Positions 10,731-22,700 of a DNA stretch of 64,000 bases are shown here, in pieces. The notes beneath the pieces were generated by a model. It ran no database searches. It was given only the letters and a program-made list of their open reading frames with translations, and was not told the origin of the DNA. Location: assembly GCF_001723175.1 (NCBI RefSeq), contig NC_064653.1:310001-374000 (forward strand), in the 5' to 3' direction. The DNA is from Penicillium oxalicum. Its lineage: Eukaryota > Ascomycota > Eurotiomycetes > Eurotiales > Aspergillaceae. The position numbers and the translations under genes are program-made. Every line of letters starts with the position of its first letter. Position 1 is the stretch's first letter.

Positions 10731-12535
10731 ATGACTGAATCATTCCCCGCCGCATTGGCAGGGCCAACCTCCAAGGAGCGCAAGTATGATCGTCAACTAC
10801 GACTGTGGGCAGCGACAGGCCAGCAGGCTCTGGAAGACTCCCGCGTCTTGTTGGTAAACTCCGATGGCCCGCTCGATTCCACCAGTACCGGCGTGACGGG
10901 CGTGGTGGGTGTTGAGGCGCTGAAGAACCTGGTGCTCCCGGGCATTGGTGGCTTCAGCATTGTCGATCCAGCAATCGTCACGGAATCAGATCTCGGGGTG
11001 AATTTCTTCCTCGAACAAGAGTCTCTGGGTAAATCCCGGGCCGACGAGACATGTCGTTTGCTCCGAGAGTTGAACCCAGACGTCCAGGGTTACTCATATT
11101 CCAAGGTCAGTTGGTCTCTCTGTACTTCATCTCTTTTTCTTTCTCTGATGGTGCTTGTGCTTTGCTTGATGATGGAGAAAAAGAAAGAAAGAAAGAAGAT
11201 GCTGACTGTCTCTGGAAAGAATAGCCTGTGATGAAACTTCTTGAGGATCCAGACTTTTTGCCGCGGCACAAGTTGGTCATCATTACTGGCCCAACCAAGC
11301 GTTTGACTTTGGGCTCCCTGACCCAGGAAGCCCGGAGGCTGGGTATTCCTGTGCTCTATGTTCACTCGGTAGGATTTTACTCATCGTTCAGTCTGCAATT
11401 GGATGCGGACTTTCCCATTGTAGAGACGCATCCCGACCCAGAAGCCACCCAGGACCTGCGCCTTCTGGCTCCCTGGCCCGAACTCTCGGCCGCGGCTGCG
11501 TCCCTCGGGGATTTGACTGCGCTGGATGATCACAAACACGGTCACATTCCATACATCCTCTTGCTGCTTCATTTTCTCGAGCAGTGGAAGCAGTCCCATG
11601 GCGGCAACCCGCCAGGCACTTACAAAGAAAAGACCGAATTCCGAGAATTTGTGCGGTCTCACGCACGTACCAGCAATGCTGAGGGGGGAGAAGAGAATTT
11701 TGACGAGGCCGTGGCCGCGGTGCTCAAGACCGTTTCACCGTTCAGTCTGCGCAGTTCCACTCGGGAGATCTTTGAAATGGATCAGTGCAAACATCTGACT
11801 GCTCAATCATCGGACTTTTGGGTGATCGCTTCAGCGATCAGTGCCTTCTATAGCACGCACGGAGTCCTCCCTCTACCTGGATCTCTACCAGACATGAAAG
11901 CCCAGTCAGCCGACTACGTGGCTCTACAAAACATCTACAAGGCCAAAGCCCGCCGCGACATGGAAGAAGTCACCACGCGCGTGCGCGAGCTGGAAACCCA
12001 ACTGCACCGAAGCACGTCACCCATCCCAGATCGTGAGATTGAAGTATTCTGCAAGAACGCCGCGCACATCAAGGTGATCCACGGACGTCCAGTAGCCCAG
12101 ATCAGCAGTGACAGCGATCCCGCCACACTCAAAGCCATCCGGAACCAATTGCACACTCCGGATTCTCTGATCCCAATCTTCATCGCCACTCAAATTCTCG
12201 ACGCGGTCGTGGACCACATCCAAAGCGAGGAGTCCCAGGAGACTTCGCTTTCCATCGACGACGACGGTCTGTGGACCAGTCACACGGAGCGGATCCTCGC
12301 TCTCCTGACTCGGGATCAACCAGCTCCTCTCGGCGACGATGTTCGGCAAAGCATCGCCCGCGCGATTGAAGAGCTGCGCCGCGCCGAGGGTGGTGAATTG
12401 CATAATATTTCCTCCTTGACTGGAGGCTTGGTTGCGCAGGAGGCGTTGAAAGTGCTGACTAGGCAATATGTCCCTCTTGACAATACTTGTGTCTTTGATG
12501 GCGCGCGAAGCCGAAGCGAGATGTATCGACTTTGA
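10731..12535 (+). CDS. ula1: NEDD8-activating enzyme E1 regulatory subunit (Ula1/APP-BP1)
   Basis: Adenylation-domain-like partner of Uba3; the heterodimer activates NEDD8 for attachment to cullins. Two exons, 10731-11105 and 11225-12535, phase 0, GTCAGT donor and ATAG acceptor, give 561 residues, the family's usual length. [26 protein letters not shown] at the start is the classic APP-BP1 opening, but the Gly-rich ATP loop of true E1s is replaced by [15 protein letters not shown], as expected of the non-catalytic subunit. Later matches include [32 protein letters not shown] and the C-terminal [28 protein letters not shown] segment (here [14 protein letters not shown]). The gene converges on sen54. 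It acts in the same pathway as candA-C at 59538. Confidence 0.93.
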
Positions 12536-13020
12536 ATCCAGGGGAATTCATTGCAATTTTCATTTCTTTCTCCCTTTTCCCATCTCCCTCTGTCATATCT
12601 TTTTACACGTACATGTGTGTGTGCTTCAATAGAGGGGGGAAAAAGCAACCCATTTCCCATCTGATCAGGTCATGCAATGGATGCAGCTTTGACGAAGCTA
12701 TGATTGACTCGTCGATAAACGCAGTACCGTAGCATTGTGTCTTACAGCCGTTTCCTTCCCAATTTTGTTCGCATTTTGTAAAGCTCAAGGACAGATTAGT
12801 AGGGGATACGCAGGTATAATTTATAGCAGATATCAACCCCCCCCCCTCCCTTGAGTTGGATTAACTCTTCTTAGGTGATTATCACGTTTACTCAGTTACA
12901 TCATGGGGCGCCGTACTAACGGTCTTTCTGTGATTGATTTTTGTTATCAATTGATTTATCTTTTTTTTTTCTGGTTTCCAATCACCCGATATAAGATGAA
13001 ACCCACCGCCCCTTCATAAT
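12536..13020. other. Convergent 3' region of ula1 and sen54
   Basis: 485 bases between two stop codons, with T-rich and C-rich runs (C11 near 12837, T10 near 12961). Nothing coding is seen. Confidence 0.6.
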
Positions 13021-14708
13021 TCACCTCTTTTTCTTTCTAAAATTCCCACCTTTCTTCGATCCCATCGGCGCATTGGCCGCCTCATAAATCCTCTCCTTGC
13101 CAAATGCCGCATCCGCCACTCTCAGAAAGCTCGTCACGCCCTGATCGACCACCGCCAGAATGACGTTGCGGTACCCGTGTCGGAGACGCATGTATAGCTG
13201 ACGCTCCATTTTCTCCCCCGAGGGAGGGTCGAGTGGGGTGCTTTCGAGCAGAGCGCCGAGTTGTTCGAGAGTGGGGATGGTGTCGTGTTCACGGGTGTTG
13301 ACGACGGCGATGCGGAAGTCCGGAGGGGGTAGGGCGGACTTTTTGATGGGGTGGAGGGTTTGTAGACGTGGAAGATGACGCGGAAGGGGGCGGGCGCGTC
13401 GAGGGGGTTTCGTTGAGGGGCGAGTGTTGGGTCGTACCAGGGAATGAGCGCGAGTTTTTGGTAAATGTCGGCTGGAAAAGGCCGGGGAAGCGTGGTGGAG
13501 TTAGCAGAGTATCAGATGGAGGCATGAGGAAGGGGTTAGGGTGTCGGAGAGTGCGTTGGGAAACGCGACTGCCCAGAAGCATGGGGGACAGAGGGGGAGG
13601 TAGTAAAAAAAGAAAAAAAAAATTGAAGAAGAAACAAAACTTGAAGCGCGACTTACAGTAGCTCCGGTGAATTCCATATCCAATGACGGGTCCAGCCGCC
13701 AGAGAAGAGGTACAGTAAGGATCATTGATCCATTTGAAAATCCGCCCGAATATCCCAGCAAGACCCGCTCCGCGCATCAGGGGCTGTGAATAGACATCTC
13801 GACAGTCATTTGAGTCGGTAGCGTCCCCCATTGTCGTCGTCGACTCATCCCATCCGGGTGCTCGAACAATTGCATAGCCGATCCTCTTCAGGCTGGAAAA
13901 AACGGAGAATCGCTCCAAGGTCAAGCCACCTCGTCCGATCAAGCAGGCATACGCCGCTTGTAGACTCATCGGGATCGAAAGATCATCCTCGTTGCCCTCA
14001 GCCGCATCCTCGGTGGAACTGGACCTGCCTGTGATCGACGCAGGCCAACGGATATCCAGGCTCCCTCTTTCCAGCAGATACAACGCCTCTTCGGGCAATA
14101 ACCACATGACTCCTTTTCGATCCGCCTGGCCCATACTTTTGAAATACTGGCCCTTTGGATTCGGCACATAAACACAGGCGTCGGGCGAAACCATGGCGCC
14201 CCTTCCAGACGGCTTGGCTGTGTCGTGGCCCTGGCCCTGCACAGTGGACGGAGAAGAGGAAGATGGGGGCGGCGGCGGCGGCGGCGGAGGAGGTCCATCG
14301 GGGGCGTATATAGCAATCACTTGGTTTTTGGGATTATGTAGACGAGGATGCGCAAGCGCATTGTGCATCGCCTGTCGAGACGCAGAGAGCACATCGGCTT
14401 GGAAAAGAGTCGGATTGGGCTCGAAGTCTTTCTCACCGCGCCGCGGCAGGCTGGAAGCGGATGAATCTGTGAGGCTAATTGTGTGGAAGAATGGAACACA
14501 TCGCAGTTAGCAAAGCATACCCTAAGCAATGAACGGGGAGAGCGCGATGTCGAGTTGGCGCATGCCACGGGCTCTGGGAGCTCAGCTTTGCATACAAATT
14601 GAGGTGGTTTAGTAGTCGAAAATCCTGCGTTTCATCCGAGAGATCTGTCTCAATCTGCGTGGCTTCCACCGCAGTGCCGCGAACGGCTTCCTCGTCCGCA
14701 TCCGCCAT
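13021..14708 (-). CDS. sen54: tRNA-splicing endonuclease subunit Sen54, with apparent frameshift
   Basis: Structural subunit of the heterotetrameric endonuclease that removes introns from pre-tRNA. Three exons on the minus strand: 14708-14596, 14474-13657 and 13471-13021. Exon 1 opens with an acidic stretch; exon 2 carries the Sen54 N-terminal domain (LPRRGEKDFEPNPTLFQADV, RGGLTLERFSVFSSLKRIGY) with an insertion containing a run of ten prolines encoded by a GGC/CCG repeat near 14270-14290. Exon 3 begins in one frame (DIYQKLALIPWYDP) but the conserved end (PPPDFRIAVVNTRE, HGYRNVILAVVDQGVTSF) lies in another. One base appears to be missing within 13340-13351, where a T5 run and a G4 run sit. 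Total exon length is 1382, not a multiple of three. Without the shift the protein would end early near 13140 with an unrelated tail. It may be a sequencing error or a true mutation; the gene is normally essential. Confidence 0.88.
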
Positions 14709-14970
14709 GATAGTATGTTCGAATCGGTGGTAGGAAGGGACGAAAAGGCAACGTCTTTCGGAACCCTGACGGTTCTCCAGCGCGTGGCACGTGGATTCGG
14801 AGATATCGCCTCGAGAAATTTGGGGCTTATCGATAAGCACCGGTCGATCCACCGGCGGCGGGGCACCCGCTTTTTCTTTCCTGAACAGCCCGAGCCAACA
14901 GTCGGACTCGTTCGCGGAGTTTGATCCCTTTTCGTCTGCCATTTATTTACTCGGAGACATTCTCCTCAGT

Positions 14971-15253
14971 ATGGAAGAGGATACGGATTTCTCAGAAGAG
15001 CTACGCAAGGTAATTCAGAGTCAACCAACTAAACAAAAAGAAAGCGTGCATGGGCTCAGCATCTGGTTAGATATCAAATAGTCTCGAAAACGCCCTCGAT
15101 ACCTTCGGGCCATCCTCAAGACAAGCGCATGCGATCCTGAGCATGTTGAAAGATTGCCTGCAAAGATTACATGATCAGCAACCAAAATTGGCAACCAACG
15201 TCGATGCGGATCTCCTGGGCTCTGCGATGGAGCTTCTGAAGCTGGAGGAATAA
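14971..15253 (+). CDS. Small helical protein of unknown function
   Basis: I do not recognise this protein. Two exons, 14971-15009 and 15071-15253, joined in phase 0 by a GTAATT donor and a GGTTAG acceptor (61-base intron with an ACTAAAC-like branch site), give 73 residues. It starts MEEDTDFSEELRK and ends SAMELLKLEE; the composition is acidic and Leu-rich with a heptad-like pattern, suggesting a small all-helical protein such as a subunit of a larger complex. There are no cysteines beyond one and no signal peptide. The frame is open further 5' (to 14791), but the ATG at 14971 is the natural start. It is divergent from sen54, 262 bases away. The model rests on splice signals and coherent protein composition only. 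Confidence 0.5.
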
Positions 15254-15990
15254 CCGCCTTGTTTGACTTGCTGTGGCTGTTTAACTTGATACCCCACCTC
15301 CCGCATGTGACCCTGCGTGAAGATGGCTTTCTGGCCCAAAACACAAGATTAGATGTTGAATATTTCTTATCGCCCAGAGGCGCAGGATCTGAATGCAACC
15401 CCACCGCAATTTGACCGCAGATTGAATTCATATCACCCAAGATCATGTCCAGGCTGGCTCCAAGCAGATGGTGCAAACGAAAAGCCGAAAATGTAACGTC
15501 ACCGAGCCATGCGCCTCGGCGCTGAGCTGCCTTGTTGAAGCTGTTGATCCTCGGAGTGTAGCAGAAGCCTAAAAAGGCGTGGGATCATGAGATCGAAACG
15601 GAACATGACAACAGTGGACATCCCCCCGCCCCCCCCCCCCCCCCCCAACACCCGGGTACTCCTGGACCGGCCAGTGGAGAGCTGACCTCGCTCTCTCGCA
15701 ACGGCCATGCAACAAACGCCGAGTCCATGCAATCGTAAAGAAAGAACAAATGCGACACGTTACGGCATCAAGAGGTATCGGTGAAGCAGTGCCATCACTC
15801 GCGACCATCTCCAGCAAGAGTGAGACATCTTCCCCCTGCGGTTCGGGTTGGGTTCGCGGCGTGTGACTGTGATGAACTCGAGATTGATGGAGTGACGACC
15901 ATCCGATTGTAGATGGAATGAAATAGTGCGTAATTTGCCATAGATCTCGGCAGGAGGGGTTCAAATCTGACGAAATCAACTCTTGCCCTC
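15254..15990. other. Convergent intergenic region with poly-C tract
   Basis: 737 bases between the small + strand gene and the arrestin gene. Apart from a long C run (separate entry) I see only chance open frames. Confidence 0.55.
15629..15646 (+). repeat. C18 homopolymer tract
   Basis: Eighteen C in a row, preceded by C6-G, making a nearly uninterrupted 25-base C tract on the + strand. The length is likely unstable in sequencing and possibly in the genome. Confidence 0.9.
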
Positions 15991-17471
15991 TCAATCGATG
16001 AGTGGCTTCTTTTGATTTCCGACAATGGCCACTCCAAGATGGTCGAGGGCACGAGGGTCATTAGGTCGAACAATAGATGGCAGTGGTAACGTTGGATTGT
16101 CAGGATTCACGTAGGCGGCATCTCGTGCCGCTAATTCAATGGCTTCCATCTCTTCCTTGCAGCCTGCATGATCCAATGGACATACAACAATGGGCTGGCG
16201 GATGGTAATATCTCTAGCTGAAGTGAGATGCGCCTGATCGTTTAGCATGGTCAGCGTCCACGTGAAATTCTCCGTGTTTGCGTGCTCTGCTCGACGTTCT
16301 TTATGCTCTCTGTGAAAGGGAAGGAAAGCTTACCCGCACTGTCAGATAGAATTCAATCTTGTACAGACTGGCTGTCGTTGTGAAGCCGCTCACTCCGTAC
16401 ATCGGGAAGGCGGCTCGATTCCGAGGTAAAATGCCGTCGGAATCGCGCACATCCTTGGCGGGGAAAACCAGGCCGAGATTGGTCAGGTAGCCCGATTGGG
16501 GCAGCTTGATGCCCACGGTCTCCGTCTTCTTCACCAGGGTCTTCACTTTCCGTTGTGGTTCGTCGCCTTCGTGATTATAGACGATCTCCTCGTCGATGCC
16601 GATGGTGATCTTATTGATTGTAACCTTGCGAGCCTTGCTGATCCATTCTTGGTTGGGCGATAATTTGACATACACACTGACTGGATCGAGGGGTCCATAC
16701 GACCAGCGGGGTAAGGAAATGGCGAGGGTGACCAAGTGATCCGACACCCGCTCTGCGGATTCTGGCCGGTTGTACATGCCAAAGGTGGACAGGGTGTCGT
16801 AGCGGGCAATGGGCACGGGAAAGGTGTATTTGCGCTGTTCCGAGTGTCCCTGCTGCACCATGACCACCATCTCGTAGTAGGTCTCGGCTGTGCGACTGGG
16901 CAGTTGCAGGCTCGCTGGAGGCACCCGTCGCGAAGCATCACGACCGCCGCGACCAAACGGGATGAACAACACAAACGGAAGATCCATGGCTATGACCTCC
17001 TCGTATTCCTTGCCGGCGGGGCATCGAAACAGAAGCATCTCCTTGCCCACAATATCCGTGATCTCCTTGCGCGGGGGTGCCAATCGTTTCTTCGTGACCG
17101 AGTCGGCTGACGGATGGATGGTTTCGCGACGGAGGAGTGATATCGTCACGAGGGAGACATTGACCGGGGCGGAGATACCGACACTGGGCCGGATCTCAAC
17201 TTTACCTTCAATTCGAGGCTAGAATTGGAAAAACGACGGAAAAAAAAATCGAATTCAGAGTCAGAAATACCATTCTGCACCGGGTGTCTCGTGGCGACCG
17301 CATTGAAGCTCGGCCGGGTGTCCCTTCAAGGGTGGAGGCAGACGAGGAGGAGAAGGAGGATTGGGATGATGACGATGAGGGATCGGAGCTCACCATGGTT
17401 GCAGAAATGCCGGGGTATCCGATGAGAAAGTTGCCATTTGCAGGGCCGGATACGCGCACAAAGGCGGCCAT
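15991..17471 (-). CDS. Arrestin-domain protein
   Basis: Arrestin-fold protein, probably an adaptor for endocytosis or signalling of membrane proteins. Three exons on the minus strand: 17471-17394, 17218-16334 and 16233-15991, giving 401 residues. Exon 1 ends with an ATG codon followed by GTGAGC; exon 2 opens PRIEGKVEIRPSVG, typical of the arrestin N-domain. The C-domain strand pair reads YKIEFYLTVR then AHLTSARDITIRQPIVVCPLD across the last intron (GTAAGC donor at 16333, acceptor CAG at 16234, CTGAC branch site). This join restores a continuous strand, so I prefer it to other acceptors. No PPxY motif for a Rsp5-type ligase is visible, unlike many fungal ART proteins, and the length is below that of PalF or CreD. 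The specific client is unknown. Confidence 0.82.
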
Positions 17472-18962
17472 TTCGAATGCGCTGTTCCTGCCACACCATG
17501 GGCATGCGACGGAGGGGATGCGGCGACGTGGGGGTTGTGGATGGAGAACGAGAACGAGGACCTCGGACGACGGTCGTGATACGGAGGCTCATATGAGGAG
17601 TCTGATGAGGGGAAGGAGGAGGGAGAGGAAGAGGAGGGGAGTTGAGGGTCTCCCAATCGGGAGAACAATACGAGTTAAGAGACCGTCGTAGTCACGATCA
17701 CGCGGCGACTGCACGCGAGGTTGGGGACGAAGCGACGATGTGGAGGAATGATCTCCCAAGATAGGCGCAGACGCAGACGCGGGCGTAGTTTGCGGACAAG
17801 GTTGGGCGTTTGTAGCAGAGATCTGGTTGGGCCGAGCAGAGGGTGTTGTAGCTGAGTTGGAGAGGGGTGGGTGGGTTTGTGGACTCGTGGATCATCACAT
17901 CACACCGAGACCAGACAATTTGGGGGGAGGAAAGGTCTCTGGAGCAAGTGCAGGTCCAAGTACACGATAGGCGATGGGCGATGGACAGCTTGTGTTTGAT
18001 GCGGTGGGGAACTGCAGCGGGTAGAGTTCCTTTGGCTGGTCCAGCCTCCTCCGCTGCCGTGATCTTCGAATCTTCTCGTTCCGCTACTCGTCTTGGTCCT
18101 TCAACCGATCCGTGGCCATTGCGTCATGGTCCTCCTGAATGAGCGATACGGTCGAAGGGTGGTCCTGTGGCAGAGAGCTTGGAGCTAGAGAGGCTCGAGA
18201 CACCCTCATCGAGTGCATCATCCATGTGGATCGCCTACAGAATGGAATTTCTGCTTTTCAGATCTCATGTCTCAGTTATTTGGTGGCTCCGTCAGCCCTA
18301 CAGGCGTCTGCATGGCAGGACCTCCTCCATTATCACGGAGGATCGGAGTCTTGTTCTTCTGCTCACCAAGATCTCGCGAGATTGCCTCCATCGAATCGAT
18401 GGTCTCGAACCCCGCGACTCAGTAGCGTAGAAGGGGTCGGATCTCGAATCTCAACCTGACCCGGGACATTACCAACGAGCCTAAGTCCGGGGGTTGCATA
18501 TAGTAGATAGCCATTGCTCCCAGCATCAGATCTCTCGGCCAAAAAAAAAACATCCCATTTGGGAGGGATGCAGTACCAGTAGCAATAATCACCCATTTCT
18601 CCTGGTCATCGCAGCAACACGCCTCCACTAATAGATCTCATATCAAGTCTCCTCCTTCCGTCAACAGGTTGCCCAGTGAAGCCGCGTGCGGGCAATCGGG
18701 CAATTTGTTCGGTTTCGGGCAACGGTTGCCAGGCGCAACCCCGTAAATCGACGGGCAAACGACATCATCAGCTCCACCGGACCTCTCCACTTGCATCTCC
18801 CGACTTGGTCCTCTTCAATCTCTAGCTTCCCTTGGCCAAAGAAATATTTCCACTCACCTCTTCTCTATCACTCACAATCCTATCTTGAGAGACACAGTCC
18901 TGCTCCGGAATCGCCGAAAGAGTCACCACATCGCTCATCGATTCGCCCCTCGTTCCCTCACT
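17472..18962. promoter_or_regulatory. Divergent upstream region of the arrestin gene and the POLD4-like gene
   Basis: 1.49 kb between two divergent starts. The part next to the arrestin gene is GA-rich on the + strand (CT-rich on the coding side). Open frames up to 106 codons lack recognisable features. No RNA gene is seen. Confidence 0.5.
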
Positions 18963-19765
18963 ATGCCGCCGCGTCGCCGAGCCGCCGCCGGTGCCCACCG
19001 AGGTGCCCAGTCCACCCTCTCCTTTGGCCACCAGTCCCGCGTCACCAAACCCTCAAGTACTCCCACCTCCCTCCAAAAAGCAAAGAATCTCGATGCCGCC
19101 ACGTCAGCCTCGCCACTGAGCACGCCCGAGCCGCAGGAAGTGCTCGCCGAGGCGCATCCGTCGCAACCGCACGTGGCCGAGTTGGCAGTACGACAGCAGG
19201 CGGTCGCTGAACTTCAAGAGCCTCTCTCGGCTGAAGATGAGAAGGCGTTGCAGTTGAGCAAGCACGACCTGATTGCCTACTGGAGAAAGGAAGAGCACAA
19301 GCGAAAGGCACCGAGGGGTGAGTGAGCCGGTCCTCATGAAAGAAGATCTCTAGTATCCAACGCAAAGGGGCCCATTAGTCCCGGGAGAGACCCAGGTTGG
19401 AGAAGAAAGAGAAAAAAAAAGAGGAAGGTGACGTGGCTAATCTTGAGTTTTCTGGTCGACATCTAGTCCATCAAGGTGATTTGGATGTAGAAGAGAAGAT
19501 TCTACGCCATTTTGATTTGTCTAGTCAATACGGGGTATGTGATACGTGCGAGACCGCGCCGGTGAACCTGGAGCTCTTGAAACCCGTCTTCAACGATCTG
19601 CCGCTGACTGGGATCTCCATCTAGCCATGTATTGGTATTGCCCGGGTGAAGCGCTGGCGTCGGGCCAACATGTTGAACTTGAACCCCCCTCTTGAAGTTC
19701 TGGCGGTGCTGTTGCAGGATGAGAATGCAAAGCAGCGGGCAAACATGGACGAGTTGCTGTCGTAG
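18963..19765 (+). CDS. DNA polymerase delta subunit 4 (Cdm1/POLD4 type)
   Basis: Smallest, non-essential subunit of replicative polymerase delta, acting in the nucleus. Three exons: 18963-19317, 19467-19534 and 19625-19765 (donors GTGAGT and GTATGT), giving 187 residues. The N-terminus is basic with QSTLSF at about residues 16-21, resembling a PCNA-interacting motif (Gln, Leu and an aromatic residue in the right spacing). The family signature is reconstructed only by splicing: HFDLSSQYG at the end of exon 2 joins PCIGIARVKRWRRAN at the start of exon 3, matching the conserved FDL-QYGPC-GI-R-KRW-RA block of POLD4. The C-terminus ends NMDELLS, also typical for fungi. The middle is Ala/Glu-rich and probably disordered. 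Confidence 0.88.
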
Positions 19766-22700
19766 GGTGAACTATGCGGTGAATGATCTCCGGTATCAAA
19801 ATGCTGGCCGTGGAAGGGAAGGGATGGGCTTTGCTGGCAAGCGGGCGTTACGGTTTCAAAAGAACAGAATGCAACACGATACGTGTGCTCACTCATTCTT
19901 CGAGAAGTTTGCTCTTTCGGTCCTTGCGCGGGATAGCAGGCAGAGGCGGACAGGGGGTGGGCTCTTGAAAGACATTTCGAATATGATCAGAATGGAAGGT
20001 AAAAAGGGCGTACCGCGATTGTGGTGATTCCACAACTCATTCACGCCAAAACTTCTCTGTCACAAGATGATTTTCATGAGTTCATGATGTCTGGCCTCGG
20101 CGATTGCCTGGGTCGCCCTGGGGGCCGTGGCTCTGGTCCATGGCCATCGAGTTGCTCCTGGAAGAAAGGGTTTTGTGTTGAGCGTGATCACTGACAGACG
20201 TCGTTCGGCGATGTTAAATCGAAGGAGAACAGTTCTGCACCGTGAGACTTGGACCAGCATCCAGTGACTATCCGGAATATGTCCTCCTCCCTCGGCCGAG
20301 CCGAGTGCAATGATGAATGCAACGGTAGTAAGAGCAGAGCACATTCAATTATTTCCGCGGAGAGATCGAACATTGTCCGAGGCATTTTCCCCCTGGAGAT
20401 TGACTCTTTGCCCCCATGCGCCCGGCCCTAAATCCAGGGGTGCAGAAGATCCTTGTCCATCTTGAATCATGATCGACCGTTGCGAGGATGCTCCGCCGCG
20501 GAGAATATTGTTTCGCCGCGAGTCTCTGGCGAGGGTCCGATACACACCAGTGGCGATGGTCTAAGCCGAAAGTGGCCGCGGAGTGGCATCCTGATTGTGC
20601 ACGTACACATGCCATGGCCCCAACCAGGACGGGAAGTGAGGTCCGACGAGGAGATCCCGGGAGACCAGACCCTATACAGCTTCCCCTGAGACGTGCAGGT
20701 AGAAGTGCATGTACACAGACCGAAGCTTTGAATGTTCTGGACTATAATATATCGCGCTTGCTAAAGACAAAACAAGAACAAAAAATTAAAAATCAAAATT
20801 TGAGAAAAAAAAAGATCAACACATTGGAAAGGCAATCTCGGTCGTTGGATAGTGCCGCACTTGAAAAACTCTCACCATCTCTTCACTTTGTGGACGTACT
20901 CGATGAGTATGAAACTACAAACTCCAATCTCTTCCCGTTCTACCTAAGGTACTAGTCTCTGAATCTATCGTGTCGTCTCCTTTCCCAAACTGTCCACTTT
21001 ACCGAGTTGGAATGAGAAATTCGCTGGACCGCTAGCACGCTGGCTGCCCCTCTGCCCCCTTCGAGTTCCACCGGTGCTGAGTTTCACATTATCAGTATCT
21101 AGTAGATATCATCTAGTGAATATCCATGTGTAATGAGAAATTGTAGGACAAGGTAGCTATTCAAGGTACTTCTAGGGGTGTAAGTACATAGTACAGTAGT
21201 GCTTATGTCAGGTTGATCTCTCACCGGCCGAAGCTAAGTACAGACTAGTAGGACCCGAAACGGAGCACAGGGGGGGCTCTAGCTGGGCTGGCTGGGCAAT
21301 GCAAGAACCGAAGGAAGACATTGATATCTACTGTAGTAGTCTATACGTAGAGAATATCCAATATTCGTAGAGACACGATAGATTGTGTGAGGGTACACAG
21401 TACATAGTACATACTCATATGAACTGTTCAATGTTCACAGTCCTAGTGTACTCGTCAAGGGTAAGATGAGTCAAAAAGGTCCTCGAATCAGGATCAGGCA
21501 GGGGGAGAAGGGGCTGGGTTAAGTCAAGGTATTCCTTGGATGGACCAACCTAGGTAGTCGATATAAGGGATTAAAGCATTTGGGTGAAGATTCAAAGTGT
21601 GAGATCTGAGAGGGGGGGGAGGAGTGGGTTTGGGAATTCGACAAGGATCTGTATATCACCTCGAAAGTGTCCAGACAGAAACCCCCATATTCCATAAGAG
21701 TGCAGAATACAGTCTGACTTCCAAGTGGATTAAGAAAAACCCACTATGAATTATTCCCCGCACTGGCCTTCCCCGTCGAGCGTCTTCCTCGGGAACTCGG
21801 GTGGCGTTGGCGACTCCACGATTTGACTTTTCCCATGTGATCAGCGACAAAAAAGAGAAAAGCTTTATCCGCTTTGAGATGGTGAAATACTGCTAACGAT
21901 GTTGTTTGTTTGAAAGTACAGTACATTTGATATTTCCTGAGCCAGACTTCGGCTCTTTCCTAATCAGCGATCACCACTCTGGTCACATGGAGGTCGTTTG
22001 TACTGTATGGTTCCTGGTTCCAATTTGCCGGTTCCATGGTTCATTCAGGGTGTCACCATCTCAATAATAATAATTATTGAGATTGATGCACCGTCGGGTG
22101 CGAGGAGAGTTGTGAACCAATCATCCTTAGGTCCCTGCGGGAAGGTTGCACCTCTTTTCAAAAATATTTAGTACACGGTGCTCTTTTACTACTTCTTTAT
22201 TTAGATCGGGGCTTGTGGTGGTCTCGTGGCAAAAGGGATTGGACGGGGTGGACTAGTTTGCACCTCCCAGCATGTACTCTCTCCAGCTTTAGGGTACTAC
22301 AGTAGGACCTACAGTACTGTACTCCTATCACTTCCGACCACTGGCAGCCATCATGGAAGTGAAAATGACTAGTTTAGCGAGGACAAATGTATATTTGAAA
22401 AGAAGAAACAGAGGGGAAACAAAAGAGACAAAAAAAGAGGATTTCATCAAAATCAACAGAAAAAAAAATCAAATCGATCACCCGATAAAGAGCATGAACT
22501 TGTGCCAGATTTCAAATCCAGCCAGAAAATCAGGACGTGGGCCTGATCCCGACGCAATATTCTCTCCCGCCGCAGTCGTGTATCTCGCTTACTGATGAAA
22601 ATCCCGGGTCGGCGGGGGAGGGCTCCAGGCCCAGTCCAAATTCAATCTGGTCGATCTGATGGACCTTGGTACAGGGCACCTACTCGTTTAACTGAGGGCA

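Noticed and set aside
14709..14942. In-frame 78-codon extension upstream of sen54
   Set aside because: Composition is unlike Sen54 N-termini, and MADADEEAV at 14708 is the expected fungal start; the extension lies in the divergent promoter.
16285..16333. Alternative 49-base last intron for the arrestin gene
   Set aside because: It needs a GAG acceptor and leaves a non-arrestin insertion; the 100-base intron 16333-16234 restores a continuous beta-strand and has a branch site.
17284..17691. 135-codon + strand ORF over the arrestin 5' end
   Set aside because: It is antisense to exon 1 and intron 1 of the arrestin gene and has Arg/Glu-rich low-complexity content.
18363..18440. tRNA B-box-like sequence (GGTTCGAGACC on the minus strand)
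   Set aside because: The flanking bases do not form a T-arm stem and no A box or acceptor stem can be placed.
20060..20344. Minus ORF with a signal-peptide-like start (MCSALTTVAFIIALGSAEGGG region)
   Set aside because: Only 94 codons; the rest has no cysteine pattern or secreted-protein features, and a better start for any gene is not visible.
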